Shown piece after piece: positions 34,719 through 42,638 of a DNA stretch of 64,000 nt. Origin of the DNA: Rhodanobacter denitrificans (GTDB lineage Bacteria; Pseudomonadota; Gammaproteobacteria; Xanthomonadales; Rhodanobacteraceae); NCBI RefSeq assembly GCF_000230695.2, contig NC_020541.1, positions 1,612,001 to 1,676,000 of the forward strand, written 5' to 3'. The notes beneath the pieces are model-generated. The model was not told where the DNA came from. It saw only the letters and a list, made by a program, of their open reading frames with translations, and ran no database searches. Numbering within the stretch: the first letter of the stretch is position 1; each line of letters starts with the position of its first letter. The position numbers and the translations under genes are program-made.

Positions 34719-35105
34719 TCAGGGATGCGGGTGAGCCATCGCGGCCAGGCCGCCGGCCGCCAAGGCCAGCTGCAATGTTTCGTGACCGCGGCGCACGGTC
34801 AGCCGGCTGGCTTCCCGTCGATGGGCGCTGGGGTGGTCGCGCAGCTCGGCCACGCGCGTCACGGGCTGCTCGTCCACGGCGGTGATCAGGTCGCCTCGCC
34901 GCAGTCCGGCGTGCCTGGCCGGCGTGATGCGGATGACCCGGATGCCCGTGCCGTCGAGCGAGGCCAGCTTGAGTTCGCGGCCGCCGGCGTCATGCCAGCT
35001 CAGGTTGTCGCGCGTGCCATGCATCTGTACATGCCAACCGGCCTGTGCCGGCAGGACGAAGAACGATGCCGTGGCGAGGGTGCCCAGCAGGATCAGGTGT
35101 CGCAT
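34719..35105 (-). CDS. Secreted small PDZ-domain protein
   Basis: A 128-residue exported protein. The ATG at 35105 starts MRHLILLGTLATASFFVLPAQA, a clear Sec signal peptide cleaved before GWHVQ; the open frame upstream is not signal-like. After it comes one PDZ domain (about residues 40-118; LDGTGIRVIRITPARHAGLRRGDLITAVDEQPVT) like those of DegP/HtrA, but without a protease domain. Such proteins bind C-terminal peptides in the periplasm. It lies 97 bases after the lipoprotein gene on the same strand and may extend that operon; specific function unknown. Confidence 0.82.
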   Translation of the reverse strand: MRHLILLGTLATASFFVLPAQAGWHVQMHGTRDNLSWHDAGGRELKLASLDGTGIRVIRITPARHAGLRRGDLITAVDEQPVTRVAELRDHPSAHRREASRLTVRRGHETLQLALAAGGLAAMAHPHP

Positions 35106-35202
35106 GCGGTGGTCTCCCTTTGGCGGGGGTGAGGGTGCCCGCCGCGGTGTCGTGGACACCACGTGAGACGCGGGCGAGGGGAATGCGAGTGGAAGTTGCG
35201 GC

Positions 35203-35910
35203 TTAGTCCGAGAACACGGCAAAGCCTTTCTTGCCGTCCTTGTCCTTCATGTCCTTGCCGCAGTCGTCGACGTCCTTCTGCGTCATCGTGGCGTAGGGCC
35301 TGAACGCAGGCATGGCGGCGGCCAGCTTTTGCTGCGAGGCAAGCACGCCGGGCAGACGCTTGCACAGTTGCAGGGCGGCCGCCTGGATCTGGTCGGTCTG
35401 CGGCTTGAGGCTGGCTTCGATCTCCTGGTCGCTCTTGCCGGTGAACGCGCCCCAGAGCGCCTGCTTCGCCGCGCTGACGCCGATGTCCGCGCCCTGCGCG
35501 CCGATGTCCATGCCGGCTTCGGCGATGCCGATGATCTGCTGGCGATAATCCACCAGCATGGGGTGCTGTTCCGGCGTGGCCGGTACCGGCTTGCCGGCGA
35601 TCACCAGTTCGCCCTGCGGAGTGATCACCGCCTTGGGGAGAGTGCCGTCGTGCGGGTGCGGACCGTCGCCGATGTGGATATTGCCCAGGCTGATGTCCTT
35701 GCTGACCAGCTCCTTCTTGGCCTGCTCGATGCCCTTGCGGACCTCGGCGGCGATCACCGAGGAGGAGGTCTGTTCGTGGACGTCCTTAGCCGCCTGGGCC
35801 ATGTCGCTGGCGACGCCCGATGGGTTGGTGTCCTGCCCGGACCGGCTGCAGGCAGCCAGCGGCAGCAGCGCGGATGCAAGGATGCCGATGGCGATCATGT
35901 TGGCTTTCAT
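35203..35910 (-). CDS. Putative lipoprotein, DUF2884 (YggN)-like
   Basis: A 235-residue exported lipoprotein: signal MKANMIAIGILASALLPLAAC with the lipobox cysteine at 21 and Ser at +2, predicting outer-membrane sorting. The body (PKAVITPQGELVIAGKPV, then DYRQQIIGIAEAGMDIGAQGADIGV) resembles DUF2884/YggN proteins, whose function is unknown. The C-terminal part has Lys/Asp-rich KDMKDKDGKKGF. It follows the ABC permease by 30 bases and seems to be the end of the GntR-ABC operon, suggesting an envelope-related role. Confidence 0.78.
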   Translation of the reverse strand: MKANMIAIGILASALLPLAACSRSGQDTNPSGVASDMAQAAKDVHEQTSSSVIAAEVRKGIEQAKKELVSKDISLGNIHIGDGPHPHDGTLPKAVITPQGELVIAGKPVPATPEQHPMLVDYRQQIIGIAEAGMDIGAQGADIGVSAAKQALWGAFTGKSDQEIEASLKPQTDQIQAAALQLCKRLPGVLASQQKLAAAMPAFRPYATMTQKDVDDCGKDMKDKDGKKGFAVFSD

Positions 35911-35940
35911 CGTTTTCTCTCCGTGCGATTCGTTCGAGTG

Positions 35941-36906
35941 TCAGCTGTCGTCGCGCCAGCGGCGGAACCAGATGGCGCCGGCCAGCATGGCGATGGCCGC
36001 AGCGGCGCCGATCCAGAGACTGGTGGAGCCCAGTGCCGCATAGGAGTGGACGACGCCCAGGCTGGACAGCAGTTCGGCCGGGTTGTTGCCGCCGATGCGC
36101 GGGACCTGGCTGAACCAGCCGCCGGGGAACACGCTGAACAGGATGCGGCCCACCACGTTGCGCCAGTACCAGCTGTCCTGCAGGTCGATGGTGCCGAGCA
36201 GGTTGAACCAGCCGATCACCACGCCTGCGGCCACCGGCAGCACCACCGCCCACAGGAACGGTTTGCTGCGGGCCCAGGCCGAGCACAGCATCAGCCAGCC
36301 GACCGACGGCAGCGCCCACAGCAGGTACAGCGGGATCGAGCCGATCAGGTTGGCGATCACCTGCAGCGGGTGCGACAGGGTCAGCAGGTGCCATACGCCG
36401 ACGCCGTGGAAGGACAGCGCCAGGGCAAACATCAGCAGCATCGCGATGCCGGTCAGGGTGCCGACGACCACGACGATCAGCGGGGCGACGACCGTCGCGG
36501 CGACCACCTTGGACAGCACGGTGGCGGTGTCGGAGATCGGCAGCGATTTCCAGAACAGCAGGCTGCGGTCGCGACGGTCGTCGTAGAGCGTGCCGAGGCA
36601 GTAGAAGAACACCACGAAGCCCATCACCATGCCGATGATCAGGGTCGGCGAGTACATCGCCATGTCCAGCCCGGCGCCCACGGCGTCCATGGACTGCTTG
36701 TCCAGGGCGCGGGACAGCAGCCGCATGTTGTTCTCGCCGCCGCCGAAGGCCACGTTGAAGCCGTGGCGCGATCCCATCACCTCGCCGGCGAGGATGCCCA
36801 TCAGGTTCAGCAGCAGGAACACGCCGCCGGTGATGACCGGCGTCCAGAAGAAGCCGCCCCGGTGTTCCCACAATTCGCGCTTGATCAGCCAGTAGAAGGT
36901 TTTCAT
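35941..36906 (-). CDS. ABC transporter permease (ABC-2-like)
   Basis: A 321-residue membrane protein with about six hydrophobic helices and a large loop after the first (residues about 45-85). N-terminal MKTFYWLIKRELWEHRGGFFW and YDDRRDRSLLFWKSLPISD are typical of ABC-2-type permeases paired with YtrA-regulated ATPases. Its start overlaps the ATPase stop by four bases, so they form one transporter. The transported substrate is unknown; members of this group are often involved in cell-envelope stress or antibiotic response. Confidence 0.88.
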   Translation of the reverse strand: MKTFYWLIKRELWEHRGGFFWTPVITGGVFLLLNLMGILAGEVMGSRHGFNVAFGGGENNMRLLSRALDKQSMDAVGAGLDMAMYSPTLIIGMVMGFVVFFYCLGTLYDDRRDRSLLFWKSLPISDTATVLSKVVAATVVAPLIVVVVGTLTGIAMLLMFALALSFHGVGVWHLLTLSHPLQVIANLIGSIPLYLLWALPSVGWLMLCSAWARSKPFLWAVVLPVAAGVVIGWFNLLGTIDLQDSWYWRNVVGRILFSVFPGGWFSQVPRIGGNNPAELLSSLGVVHSYAALGSTSLWIGAAAAIAMLAGAIWFRRWRDDS

Positions 36907-37760
36907 GCGTAGGTTCCTTTCATGGTGGCGACGAACAGGTCGCTGACCGACGGCCGGCGGGTTTCACCCAGTTGCTCCAGCGTCGCGCGGTCCGCGCCGT
37001 CGAACAGGAAAATGCTCTTGCCGAACACCTGCCGCTCGTCCAGCGGCTTCAGTGCGCGCGCGGCGGCGGCCTTGTCGGCGCCCACCATCACCTCGATGAA
37101 GCGCTCGCCGACTGCGTCCATGTCGGCGTCCAGCACGATCCTGCCGTCGCGGATGAACATCAGGTCGGTGAGGATGTGCTCGACTTCCTCCACCTGATGG
37201 GTGGTGACGATGATCGTCTTGTTCTCGTCGAAGTAGTCTTCCAGCAGGTGCTGGTAGAACTGCTTGCGGTAGAGGATGTCCAGGCCCAGGGTGGGCTCGT
37301 CCAGGATCAGCAGCTTGGCGTCGATCGCCATCACCAGCGCCAAATGCAGCTGCACGATCATGCCCTTGGACATCTGCCGCACGCGCTGCTCGGGCTGCAG
37401 CTTGGTGCGGGCCAGAAACGCCTCGCACTTGGCGCGGTCGAAGCGCGGGTGCACGTTGGCGACGAAATCCACCGCCTGGCGCACCTTGATCCAGCGCGGC
37501 AGCACGGCCACGTCGGCGATGAAGCAGACTTCGCCCATCAACTTGTCGCGCTGCTTGCGCGGGTCGAAGCCGAGCACGTTCAAACTGCCGCTGAAATCGG
37601 TGAGGCCCAGGATCGCCTTCAGCGCGGTGGTCTTGCCGGCGCCGTTGGGGCCGATCAGGCCGACGATGCGGCCGGGCTCGATCCGGAAACTGACGTTGTC
37701 CAGCGCCAGCGCCGACTTGTACCGCTTGCTCAGGCCACTGGCCGTGATCACCGCGCTCAT
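36903..37760 (-). CDS. ABC transporter ATP-binding protein
   Basis: A 285-residue nucleotide-binding subunit: Walker A GPNGAGKTT at residues 37-45, Walker B LLILDEPTLGLD and the switch His in VTTHQVEE. The signature loop reads RQMSKGM rather than LSGGQ, a change seen in YtrB/EcsA-like ABC-2 ATPases. The ATG at 37760 overlaps the GntR stop by four bases; a longer open frame upstream only reads through the regulator in another frame. Forms a transporter with the downstream permease. Confidence 0.93.
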   Translation of the reverse strand: MSAVITASGLSKRYKSALALDNVSFRIEPGRIVGLIGPNGAGKTTALKAILGLTDFSGSLNVLGFDPRKQRDKLMGEVCFIADVAVLPRWIKVRQAVDFVANVHPRFDRAKCEAFLARTKLQPEQRVRQMSKGMIVQLHLALVMAIDAKLLILDEPTLGLDILYRKQFYQHLLEDYFDENKTIIVTTHQVEEVEHILTDLMFIRDGRIVLDADMDAVGERFIEVMVGADKAAAARALKPLDERQVFGKSIFLFDGADRATLEQLGETRRPSVSDLFVATMKGTYA

Positions 37761-38131
37761 GATTTCTGCTCCTTGTCGGTGGCTGCTTCGCGCAACAGCG
37801 TCTTGAGGTCCAGCCCGAGCCGCTGCAGCCGTGCGAACAGCGCCGGCCACTCCTCGCGCAGGAAGCGCTCGCGTTCCGATTTCAGCAGCGCCTCGCGTGC
37901 GCCCTCGATGACGAACATGCCCAGACCCCTCCGTTTTTCCACCAGTTGCTCGTCGACCAGTTCCTGGTATGCCTTCGACACGGTCAGCGGATTGATTTGG
38001 TAGTCCGCAGCCACCTGGCGTACCGACGGCAGCGGGTCGCCCTCGTTCAAGGCGCCGTCCAGGATCATCGCCACCACGCGCTGCTGCAGCTGGCGATAGA
38101 TCGGGACGCTGTCGTTCCAGGTAATGGTCAT
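37757..38131 (-). CDS. GntR-family regulator, YtrA subfamily
   Basis: A 124-residue short GntR protein: winged helix at about residues 1-75 (VPIYRQLQQRVVAMILDGALNEGDPLPSVRQVAADYQINPLTVSKAYQ, read in pieces) and a short C-terminal helical dimerisation segment instead of a large effector domain, the YtrA type. YtrA regulators normally repress the ABC operon they are encoded in. Here it is followed by the ATPase with a four-base overlap, and a 22-bp palindrome covers the operon promoter at 38.5 kb. Ligand unknown. Confidence 0.93.
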   Translation of the reverse strand: MTITWNDSVPIYRQLQQRVVAMILDGALNEGDPLPSVRQVAADYQINPLTVSKAYQELVDEQLVEKRRGLGMFVIEGAREALLKSERERFLREEWPALFARLQRLGLDLKTLLREAATDKEQKS

Positions 38132-38133
38132 GT

Positions 38134-38475
38134 TTATTCCTTGCTGATGCGGCCGAACTTGTTGCCAAACGAATAGTAGGGCATGGCCAATTGCGACCCG
38201 AGCAGGCTGAGCTGCTCCGTATTGCCGCCGGCGTTCGCGGCGACCATCGACGGCACCGTGGCGATGCCGGCGCTGCCGACGTTGGCCAGCAACGCGGCGC
38301 TGCGCATCTCGGCGGCACTGGGGCTGACCTGGATCGGTGCCAGGTCGGTGACGCTGCTGGCTTCGGTGCGGCTGGCGTGGGTCGGCTGGCTGGCGACGTT
38401 GTAGTTGACGGCACTCAGGCTGGCAGCGGTGAGCAGGACGGCAGCGACACTGGCGATCAGATTCTGCGCTTTCAT
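38134..38475 (-). CDS. Small secreted protein of unknown function, first gene of the GntR-ABC operon
   Basis: A 113-residue protein with a probable signal peptide (MKAQNLIASVAAVLLTAASLSA, positive n-region and hydrophobic core). The mature part is Ala/Ser-rich (ASSVTDLAPIQVSPSAAEM) and ends SFGNKFGRISKE; I recognise no domain. AAGGAGG precedes the ATG. It is the first gene after the regulated promoter and its stop is two bases before the GntR start, so it is part of the transporter operon. A role as sensor or exported peptide substrate is only conjecture. Confidence 0.72.
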   Translation of the reverse strand: MKAQNLIASVAAVLLTAASLSAVNYNVASQPTHASRTEASSVTDLAPIQVSPSAAEMRSAALLANVGSAGIATVPSMVAANAGGNTEQLSLLGSQLAMPYYSFGNKFGRISKE

Positions 38476-38505
38476 GACAGGCCTCCTTAGTGATCTCGTT
38501 GAGTG

Positions 38506-38545
38506 GTGTTGTAGTGAACTATAACACTATGTTTCGATCCGTCAA
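38506..38545 (-). promoter_or_regulatory. Promoter and GntR operator of the ABC operon
   Basis: On the minus strand TTGACG (38540-38545) and TATAGT (38518-38523) with a 16-base spacer form a strong promoter. A 22-bp inverted repeat at 38506-38527, half-site GTGTTnTAGT facing its complement across two bases, fully covers the -10. Size, symmetry and place are as expected for the YtrA-type GntR regulator encoded in the operon. Confidence 0.82.
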
Positions 38546-38568
38546 TAGGCGCGTGGCGATTTCGCAAC

Positions 38569-39036
38569 ATGACTGATGGCCTAGGCGCCGAAACCGCGCC
38601 GCGGCGCGGTTCGACAGCCGACCCGGTGATCCGCCGCATGGGCGCACGTGGCCGCGGCAGCATCGTCAACGTGATCGGGCAGGGCGGGCGGCAGGCCAAC
38701 CCGCAGCACATCGCCGGCGGTTCGGCCAACGCCGCGCTGATGCTGGCTACGGTGGGCTATGCGAATGCCTACGCAGGCAAGGGCGTGCGGGTCAACGCGA
38801 TCAACCCCGGCATCACCCGCACCGGCCGCGTGGAGGAGGGGCTGGACGCCGAAGTGCGCGCCACCGACCTGTCGCGCGAGGAACTGCTGGCGCGGCAGCT
38901 GGCCGGGATCCCGCTGGGGCGTCTGGCCGAGCCGGCGGAAATCGCCGACGTGGCGTTGTTCCTGGCCTCGGCGCGCGCCAGCTACGTCACCGGCGCGATC
39001 GTCCCGATGGACGGAGGCCGGACTTCGACGATCTGA
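38569..39036 (+). pseudogene. 5'-truncated short-chain dehydrogenase/reductase (SDR) remnant
   Basis: Similarity to SDR enzymes starts abruptly near 38625 ([20 protein letters not shown]) and runs to a normal C-terminus ([51 protein letters not shown]). The N-terminal half with the TGxxxGIG cofactor site is absent, and the usual active-site YxxxK region reads [19 protein letters not shown]. Only about 135 of the usual 250 residues are present, after some 55 bases of unrelated sequence. It is best read as a gene remnant left by a deletion; translation from the ATG at 38569 is possible but a functional enzyme is not. Confidence 0.75.
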
Positions 39037-39050
39037 GTCGCGCCGCAAGG

Positions 39051-39080
39051 AAAAAGGCCGGCGTGGGCGCCGGCCTTTTT
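39051..39080. terminator. Bidirectional terminator
   Basis: AAAAAGGCCGGCG and CGCCGGCCTTTTT flank a TGGG loop, between the SDR remnant and the convergent amidohydrolase gene. Confidence 0.9.
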
Positions 39081-39099
39081 CGTCCCGCGTCCTGCTGCA

Positions 39100-40767
39100 T
39101 CAATCCTTGGCGGCGTAGACCTGCCTGCCGCCGACCCAGGTCTGCAGCACCTTGGTGTTCCAGATCCTGCTGGCGGGGTCCCGGAAGATGTCGTGGTCGA
39201 TCAGGATGAAGTCGGCCCACTTGCCCGGCTCCAGCGTGCCCAGCGTGTGTTCCGCATGCTCGGCGTAGGCTGCGTCGAGAGTGAACGCGCGCAGCGCCTG
39301 CACCAGCGTCATGTCCTGCTGCGGGTACCAGCCGCCGGGCGGCTGGCCGTCGTGGTCCTCGCGGGTCACCGCCGAATACAGGCCGTAGAACGGGTTGGGC
39401 GATTCCACCGGGAAGTCCGAGCCGCCGGCGATCACCGTGCCCTGCTTGAGGAAGCGCTGCCATGCGTAGGCGCCGGCGATCCGCTGGTGGCCGATGCGGT
39501 CCTCGGCCATGTTCATGTCGGAGGTGGCGTGGGTCGGCTGCATCGAGGCGATCAGCTTGAGCGGCACGAAACGGGGAATGTCCTGCAGCGACAGGATCTG
39601 CGCGTGCTCGACCCGGTTGCGCAGCGCGATCGCCGCCGGATGGGTCTTGTAGGCGGTGGCGAAGCTGTCCAGCACCTCGCGGTTGGCGCCGTCGCCGATG
39701 GCGTGGATGGCCACCTGGTAACCCTTGGCGAAGGCCTTGTCGATCTTCGCGGTCATCGCCGCGGGCGGCATGAACAGCAGGCCGCGGTTGTGCGGGTCGT
39801 CGCTGTAGGGCTTGAGCATCGCCGCGCCGCGGCTGCCCAGCGCGCCATCGGCAAACAGCTTCACCGCGCGCACGGTGAGGAAGTCGCCGCCGTAGCCGAT
39901 CAGCGGGCCGTCCTGGCTGATGGTGTCGAACGCCGCGCCGGTGTTGCGGATCATCGCGTAGATGCGCGCGGTGAGCTTGTGCGCGTCGGCGTAGTCGCGG
40001 TAGAGCCGGTAGGTGTCCAGGTCGATGCCGGCGTCGCCGACGCCGGTGAGGCCCACGCTGGCCATCTCGGCCAGCGCGGCGTCGAGTGCGGCGGCCCGTT
40101 CCTGCGCGGTGGGCGCCGGTACTTTGTCGTTGACCAGGTCGGTGGCGCCGTCGACGAACACGCCGGCCGGGCCGCCGCTGGCGTCGCGTTCGATGCGCCC
40201 GCCGGACGGGTCCTTGGTGGCCGCGTCAACGCCGGCCAGCTTGATGGCGGCGGAGTTGGCCCAGGCGGCGTGGCCGTCGACGCGGCTCAGCCACACCGGG
40301 CGGTCGGACACCACGGCGTCCAGTTCCTTCGCGGTGGGGAAGCGGCCGAGCTTCCAGATTTCCTGGTTCCAGCCGCCGCCGAGTATCCACTTCGCGTCGG
40401 GATGCGCCGCGGCGTAGGCCTTCACCTTGGCCAGCGCTTCCTGCAGCGATTGCGTGCCGGTGAGGTCGACGCTGTTGCGCGCGTAGCCGAGGTCCAGCAC
40501 ATGGCCGTGGGCATCGATCAGGCCGGGCAGCAGGGTGCGGCCGTGGCCATCGATCACCCTGGCGTCGCCGACGCGGCCGGCCAGTTCGGCATGGCTGCCG
40601 GTGGCGACCACCTTGCCCTGCTCGACCCGCAATGCCTGGAAGTGCTGCAGCTTGCCATGGCTGTCCAGCGTGTAGCCGTTGACGTTGTCGACCAGCAGGT
40701 CGGTGGCCTGTGCGGCCGGCGCCAGCGCCAGCAGGGCGAGCATGAGCAGGCATGGCGAGCGTTTCAT
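39100..40767 (-). CDS. Exported amidohydrolase family 3 protein (NfdA/YtcJ-like)
   Basis: Metal-dependent hydrolase of 555 residues with a signal peptide (MKRSPCLLMLALLALAPAAQA), so it acts in the periplasm. The ATG at 40767 is chosen because it starts the signal. Motifs are the metal-binding DAHGHVLD, the RVDGHAAWANSAA segment, VKLFADGALGSRGAAM, AIHAIGDGANREVLD, VEHAQIL and SDFPVESPNPFYGLY near the C-terminus, all standard for the YtcJ-type amidohydrolases (cl. NfdA, exoenzyme regulatory AepA). The actual substrate of these exported members is not known. Confidence 0.9.
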   Translation of the reverse strand: MKRSPCLLMLALLALAPAAQATDLLVDNVNGYTLDSHGKLQHFQALRVEQGKVVATGSHAELAGRVGDARVIDGHGRTLLPGLIDAHGHVLDLGYARNSVDLTGTQSLQEALAKVKAYAAAHPDAKWILGGGWNQEIWKLGRFPTAKELDAVVSDRPVWLSRVDGHAAWANSAAIKLAGVDAATKDPSGGRIERDASGGPAGVFVDGATDLVNDKVPAPTAQERAAALDAALAEMASVGLTGVGDAGIDLDTYRLYRDYADAHKLTARIYAMIRNTGAAFDTISQDGPLIGYGGDFLTVRAVKLFADGALGSRGAAMLKPYSDDPHNRGLLFMPPAAMTAKIDKAFAKGYQVAIHAIGDGANREVLDSFATAYKTHPAAIALRNRVEHAQILSLQDIPRFVPLKLIASMQPTHATSDMNMAEDRIGHQRIAGAYAWQRFLKQGTVIAGGSDFPVESPNPFYGLYSAVTREDHDGQPPGGWYPQQDMTLVQALRAFTLDAAYAEHAEHTLGTLEPGKWADFILIDHDIFRDPASRIWNTKVLQTWVGGRQVYAAKD

Positions 40768-40905
40768 GCGCGGAATCCAGTGGAGGGGGAGCCCGCAGTG
40801 TGTCGGCACCGGCGCGGCTTTTCCACCCCGCGGTCGCTGACGCCCCCAACCACAAACGCCCGCTCCGCGCGGGAGAAGACGTTTGTTAGGGTTACCGCCG
40901 GGGTA

Positions 40906-41490
40906 TCAGGCCGCTTTGGCGACCAGCGTCTCGATCATGCCGTGCGCCGATTTCAGCGCCGCGGCCTTCTGTTCGTCGCCGATCGCCATGCCTTCGGCGC
41001 GCACGAACTCGACGTCGTCGATGCCGATGAAGGCGAAGGCGGCACGCAGGTAGGGTTCCTGGAAGTCCATGGCGGCCGCCGCCGAATCCTTGCTGTAGAT
41101 GCCGCCGCGGCTGGAGGCGACGATCACCCGCTTGCCGCCGGCCAGGCCCTCGGGGCCGTTCGCGGTGTAGCGGAAGGTCTTGCCGGCGACCAGGATACGG
41201 TCGAGCCAGGCCTTGAGCGAACTGGAGATGGCGAAGTTGTACATGGGCGCGCCGATCACCACCACGTCGGCGGCGAGGAATTCCTCCAGCAACTGGTTGC
41301 CGAGTACGGCGGCGGGATCGCTGGCGTCGGCCACCGGGGTCCAGTGCGGCAGCGGTTGTGCGGCCAGGTCGTGGTAATGGAGGTTGGCGTCGGGCGTGCT
41401 GCGCTTCAGCTCGGCTACGATGTCGGCGGTCAGCTGGCGCGACACGGAGTAGCCGCCCAGCGCGCTGGAGTCGATATGCAAGAGTTTCAT
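40906..41490 (-). CDS. azoR: FMN-dependent NADH-azoreductase
   Basis: Flavodoxin-like quinone/azo reductase, 194 residues. MKLLHIDSSALGGYSVSRQL contains the FMN-phosphate loop SSALGGYSVS; APMYNFAISSSLKAWLDRI and the SRGGIYS loop complete the flavin site. The ATG at 41490 is the family start. AzoR protects against thiol-reactive quinones. A LysR regulator is divergent, with inverted repeats between, a frequent azoR arrangement. Confidence 0.94.
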   Translation of the reverse strand: MKLLHIDSSALGGYSVSRQLTADIVAELKRSTPDANLHYHDLAAQPLPHWTPVADASDPAAVLGNQLLEEFLAADVVVIGAPMYNFAISSSLKAWLDRILVAGKTFRYTANGPEGLAGGKRVIVASSRGGIYSKDSAAAAMDFQEPYLRAAFAFIGIDDVEFVRAEGMAIGDEQKAAALKSAHGMIETLVAKAA

Positions 41491-41536
41491 GGAAAGCTTC
41501 CTGGTCAGGCCATGCGACTGGCGATGCAACCAAGAT

Positions 41537-41583
41537 ATATTCGGAACAATATCGCGATAAGATGGCAGTTGTCGAACTTATCG
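41537..41583. promoter_or_regulatory. Palindromes in the azoR-lysR divergent region
   Basis: Within the 100-base gap lie TATCGCGATA (41550-41559), ATATT/AATAT arms (41537-41541 and 41548-41552) and CGATAAG/CTTATCG arms (41555-41561 and 41577-41583). LysR regulators bind interrupted dyads of this kind near the promoters of divergent targets. Confidence 0.55.
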
Positions 41584-41590
41584 TTCTTGA

Positions 41591-42577
41591 ATGGAAACGA
41601 TCATGGCGGCATTGAGCGGTGCGCTGCAGGACCTCAACGACCTGTATTTCTTTGCCGCGGTGGTCGAGCACGGCGGCTTTTCCGCGGCTGGCCGCGCACT
41701 GGGCGTGCCCAAGTCGCGCCTGAGCAAACGCGTGGCCCAGCTGGAGGAACGCCTCGGCGTGCGCCTGCTGCAGCGGACCACGCGGCGCTTCGTGGTGACC
41801 GAAGTCGGCGAGCGCTTCTACGCGCACTGCCGCGCGGTGCTGGAGGAAGCGCAGGCGGCGCAGGATGCGGTGGACGAATTGCGTGCCGAGCCGCGCGGCG
41901 TGGTGCGCCTGAGCTGCCCCGTCTCGCTGGCGCAGACCGTGCTGGCGCACGTGCTGCCGGATTTCCTTGCGCAATACCCGAAGATGCAGGTGCGCCTGCT
42001 GTCCGGCAACCGCCGGGTCGACGTGATCGGCGAGGGTTACGACCTGGCGATCCGCGTGCGCACCAAGCTGGATACCGACGCCAACCTGGTGATCCGCACG
42101 TTCGGCCTGTCGCGCACCACGCTGGTGGCCAGCCCGGCGCTGCTGAAGGCGCAGGGGCGCCCGGGCCAGCCGGGCGACCTGGCGCGGCTGCCGGCGTTGT
42201 CGATGAGCGAGCACGAGGGCGCCCAGCTGTGGGAACTGATTGGCGCGAACGGCGAGCAGACCAGCGTGGAAGTGCAGGCGCGGCTGATCACCGGCGACTT
42301 CGCGGTGCTGCTGGAGGCGGCCCGCCGCGGCATGGGCGTGGCGCTGCTGCCGGAGTTCGTCTGCGCGCCGGCGATCGCCGCCGGCGAGCTCGAAGTGGTG
42401 CTGCCGGAGTGGAGCGTGCCCGAGGGCACCATGCATTTCGTCTATCCCAGCCGGCGCGGCATGCTGCCGGGCGTGCGCGCGCTGGTCGACTTCCTGGCCG
42501 AGCGGCTGCCGGCGACGACCTTGCTGAAGCATGAGCAGTGCAAGCAGCGCCCGCCGGACGAACTTCCGTCGACGTGA
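41591..42577 (+). CDS. LysR-family transcriptional regulator divergent from azoR
   Basis: A 328-residue LysR-type regulator. The N-terminal winged helix reads DLNDLYFFAAVVEHGGFSAAG and VPKSRLSKRVAQLEERLGVRLLQRTTR, the typical CrgA/AaeR-like subgroup; the effector domain (GVVRLSCPVSLAQTVL onward) has the usual two-lobe pattern. Start is uncertain: ATG at 41591 or at 41603 (four codons later), neither with a strong ribosome site. Probable regulator of azoR in response to quinones or similar. Two cysteines (Cys in SCPVSL and FVCAP) could serve sensing, but this is speculation. Confidence 0.9.
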   Translation: METIMAALSGALQDLNDLYFFAAVVEHGGFSAAGRALGVPKSRLSKRVAQLEERLGVRLLQRTTRRFVVTEVGERFYAHCRAVLEEAQAAQDAVDELRAEPRGVVRLSCPVSLAQTVLAHVLPDFLAQYPKMQVRLLSGNRRVDVIGEGYDLAIRVRTKLDTDANLVIRTFGLSRTTLVASPALLKAQGRPGQPGDLARLPALSMSEHEGAQLWELIGANGEQTSVEVQARLITGDFAVLLEAARRGMGVALLPEFVCAPAIAAGELEVVLPEWSVPEGTMHFVYPSRRGMLPGVRALVDFLAERLPATTLLKHEQCKQRPPDELPST

Positions 42578-42638
42578 TGCACACGGTGGCCCCGATGCAG
42601 TACGCTGCCGGGTTTACGGACATTTATACGGCCAAACG

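Noticed and set aside
39193..42534. An 1113-codon open frame crossing the amidohydrolase, azoR and lysR genes
   Set aside because: It covers three well-supported genes in other frames or strands and has no domain; length alone is not evidence at this GC content.
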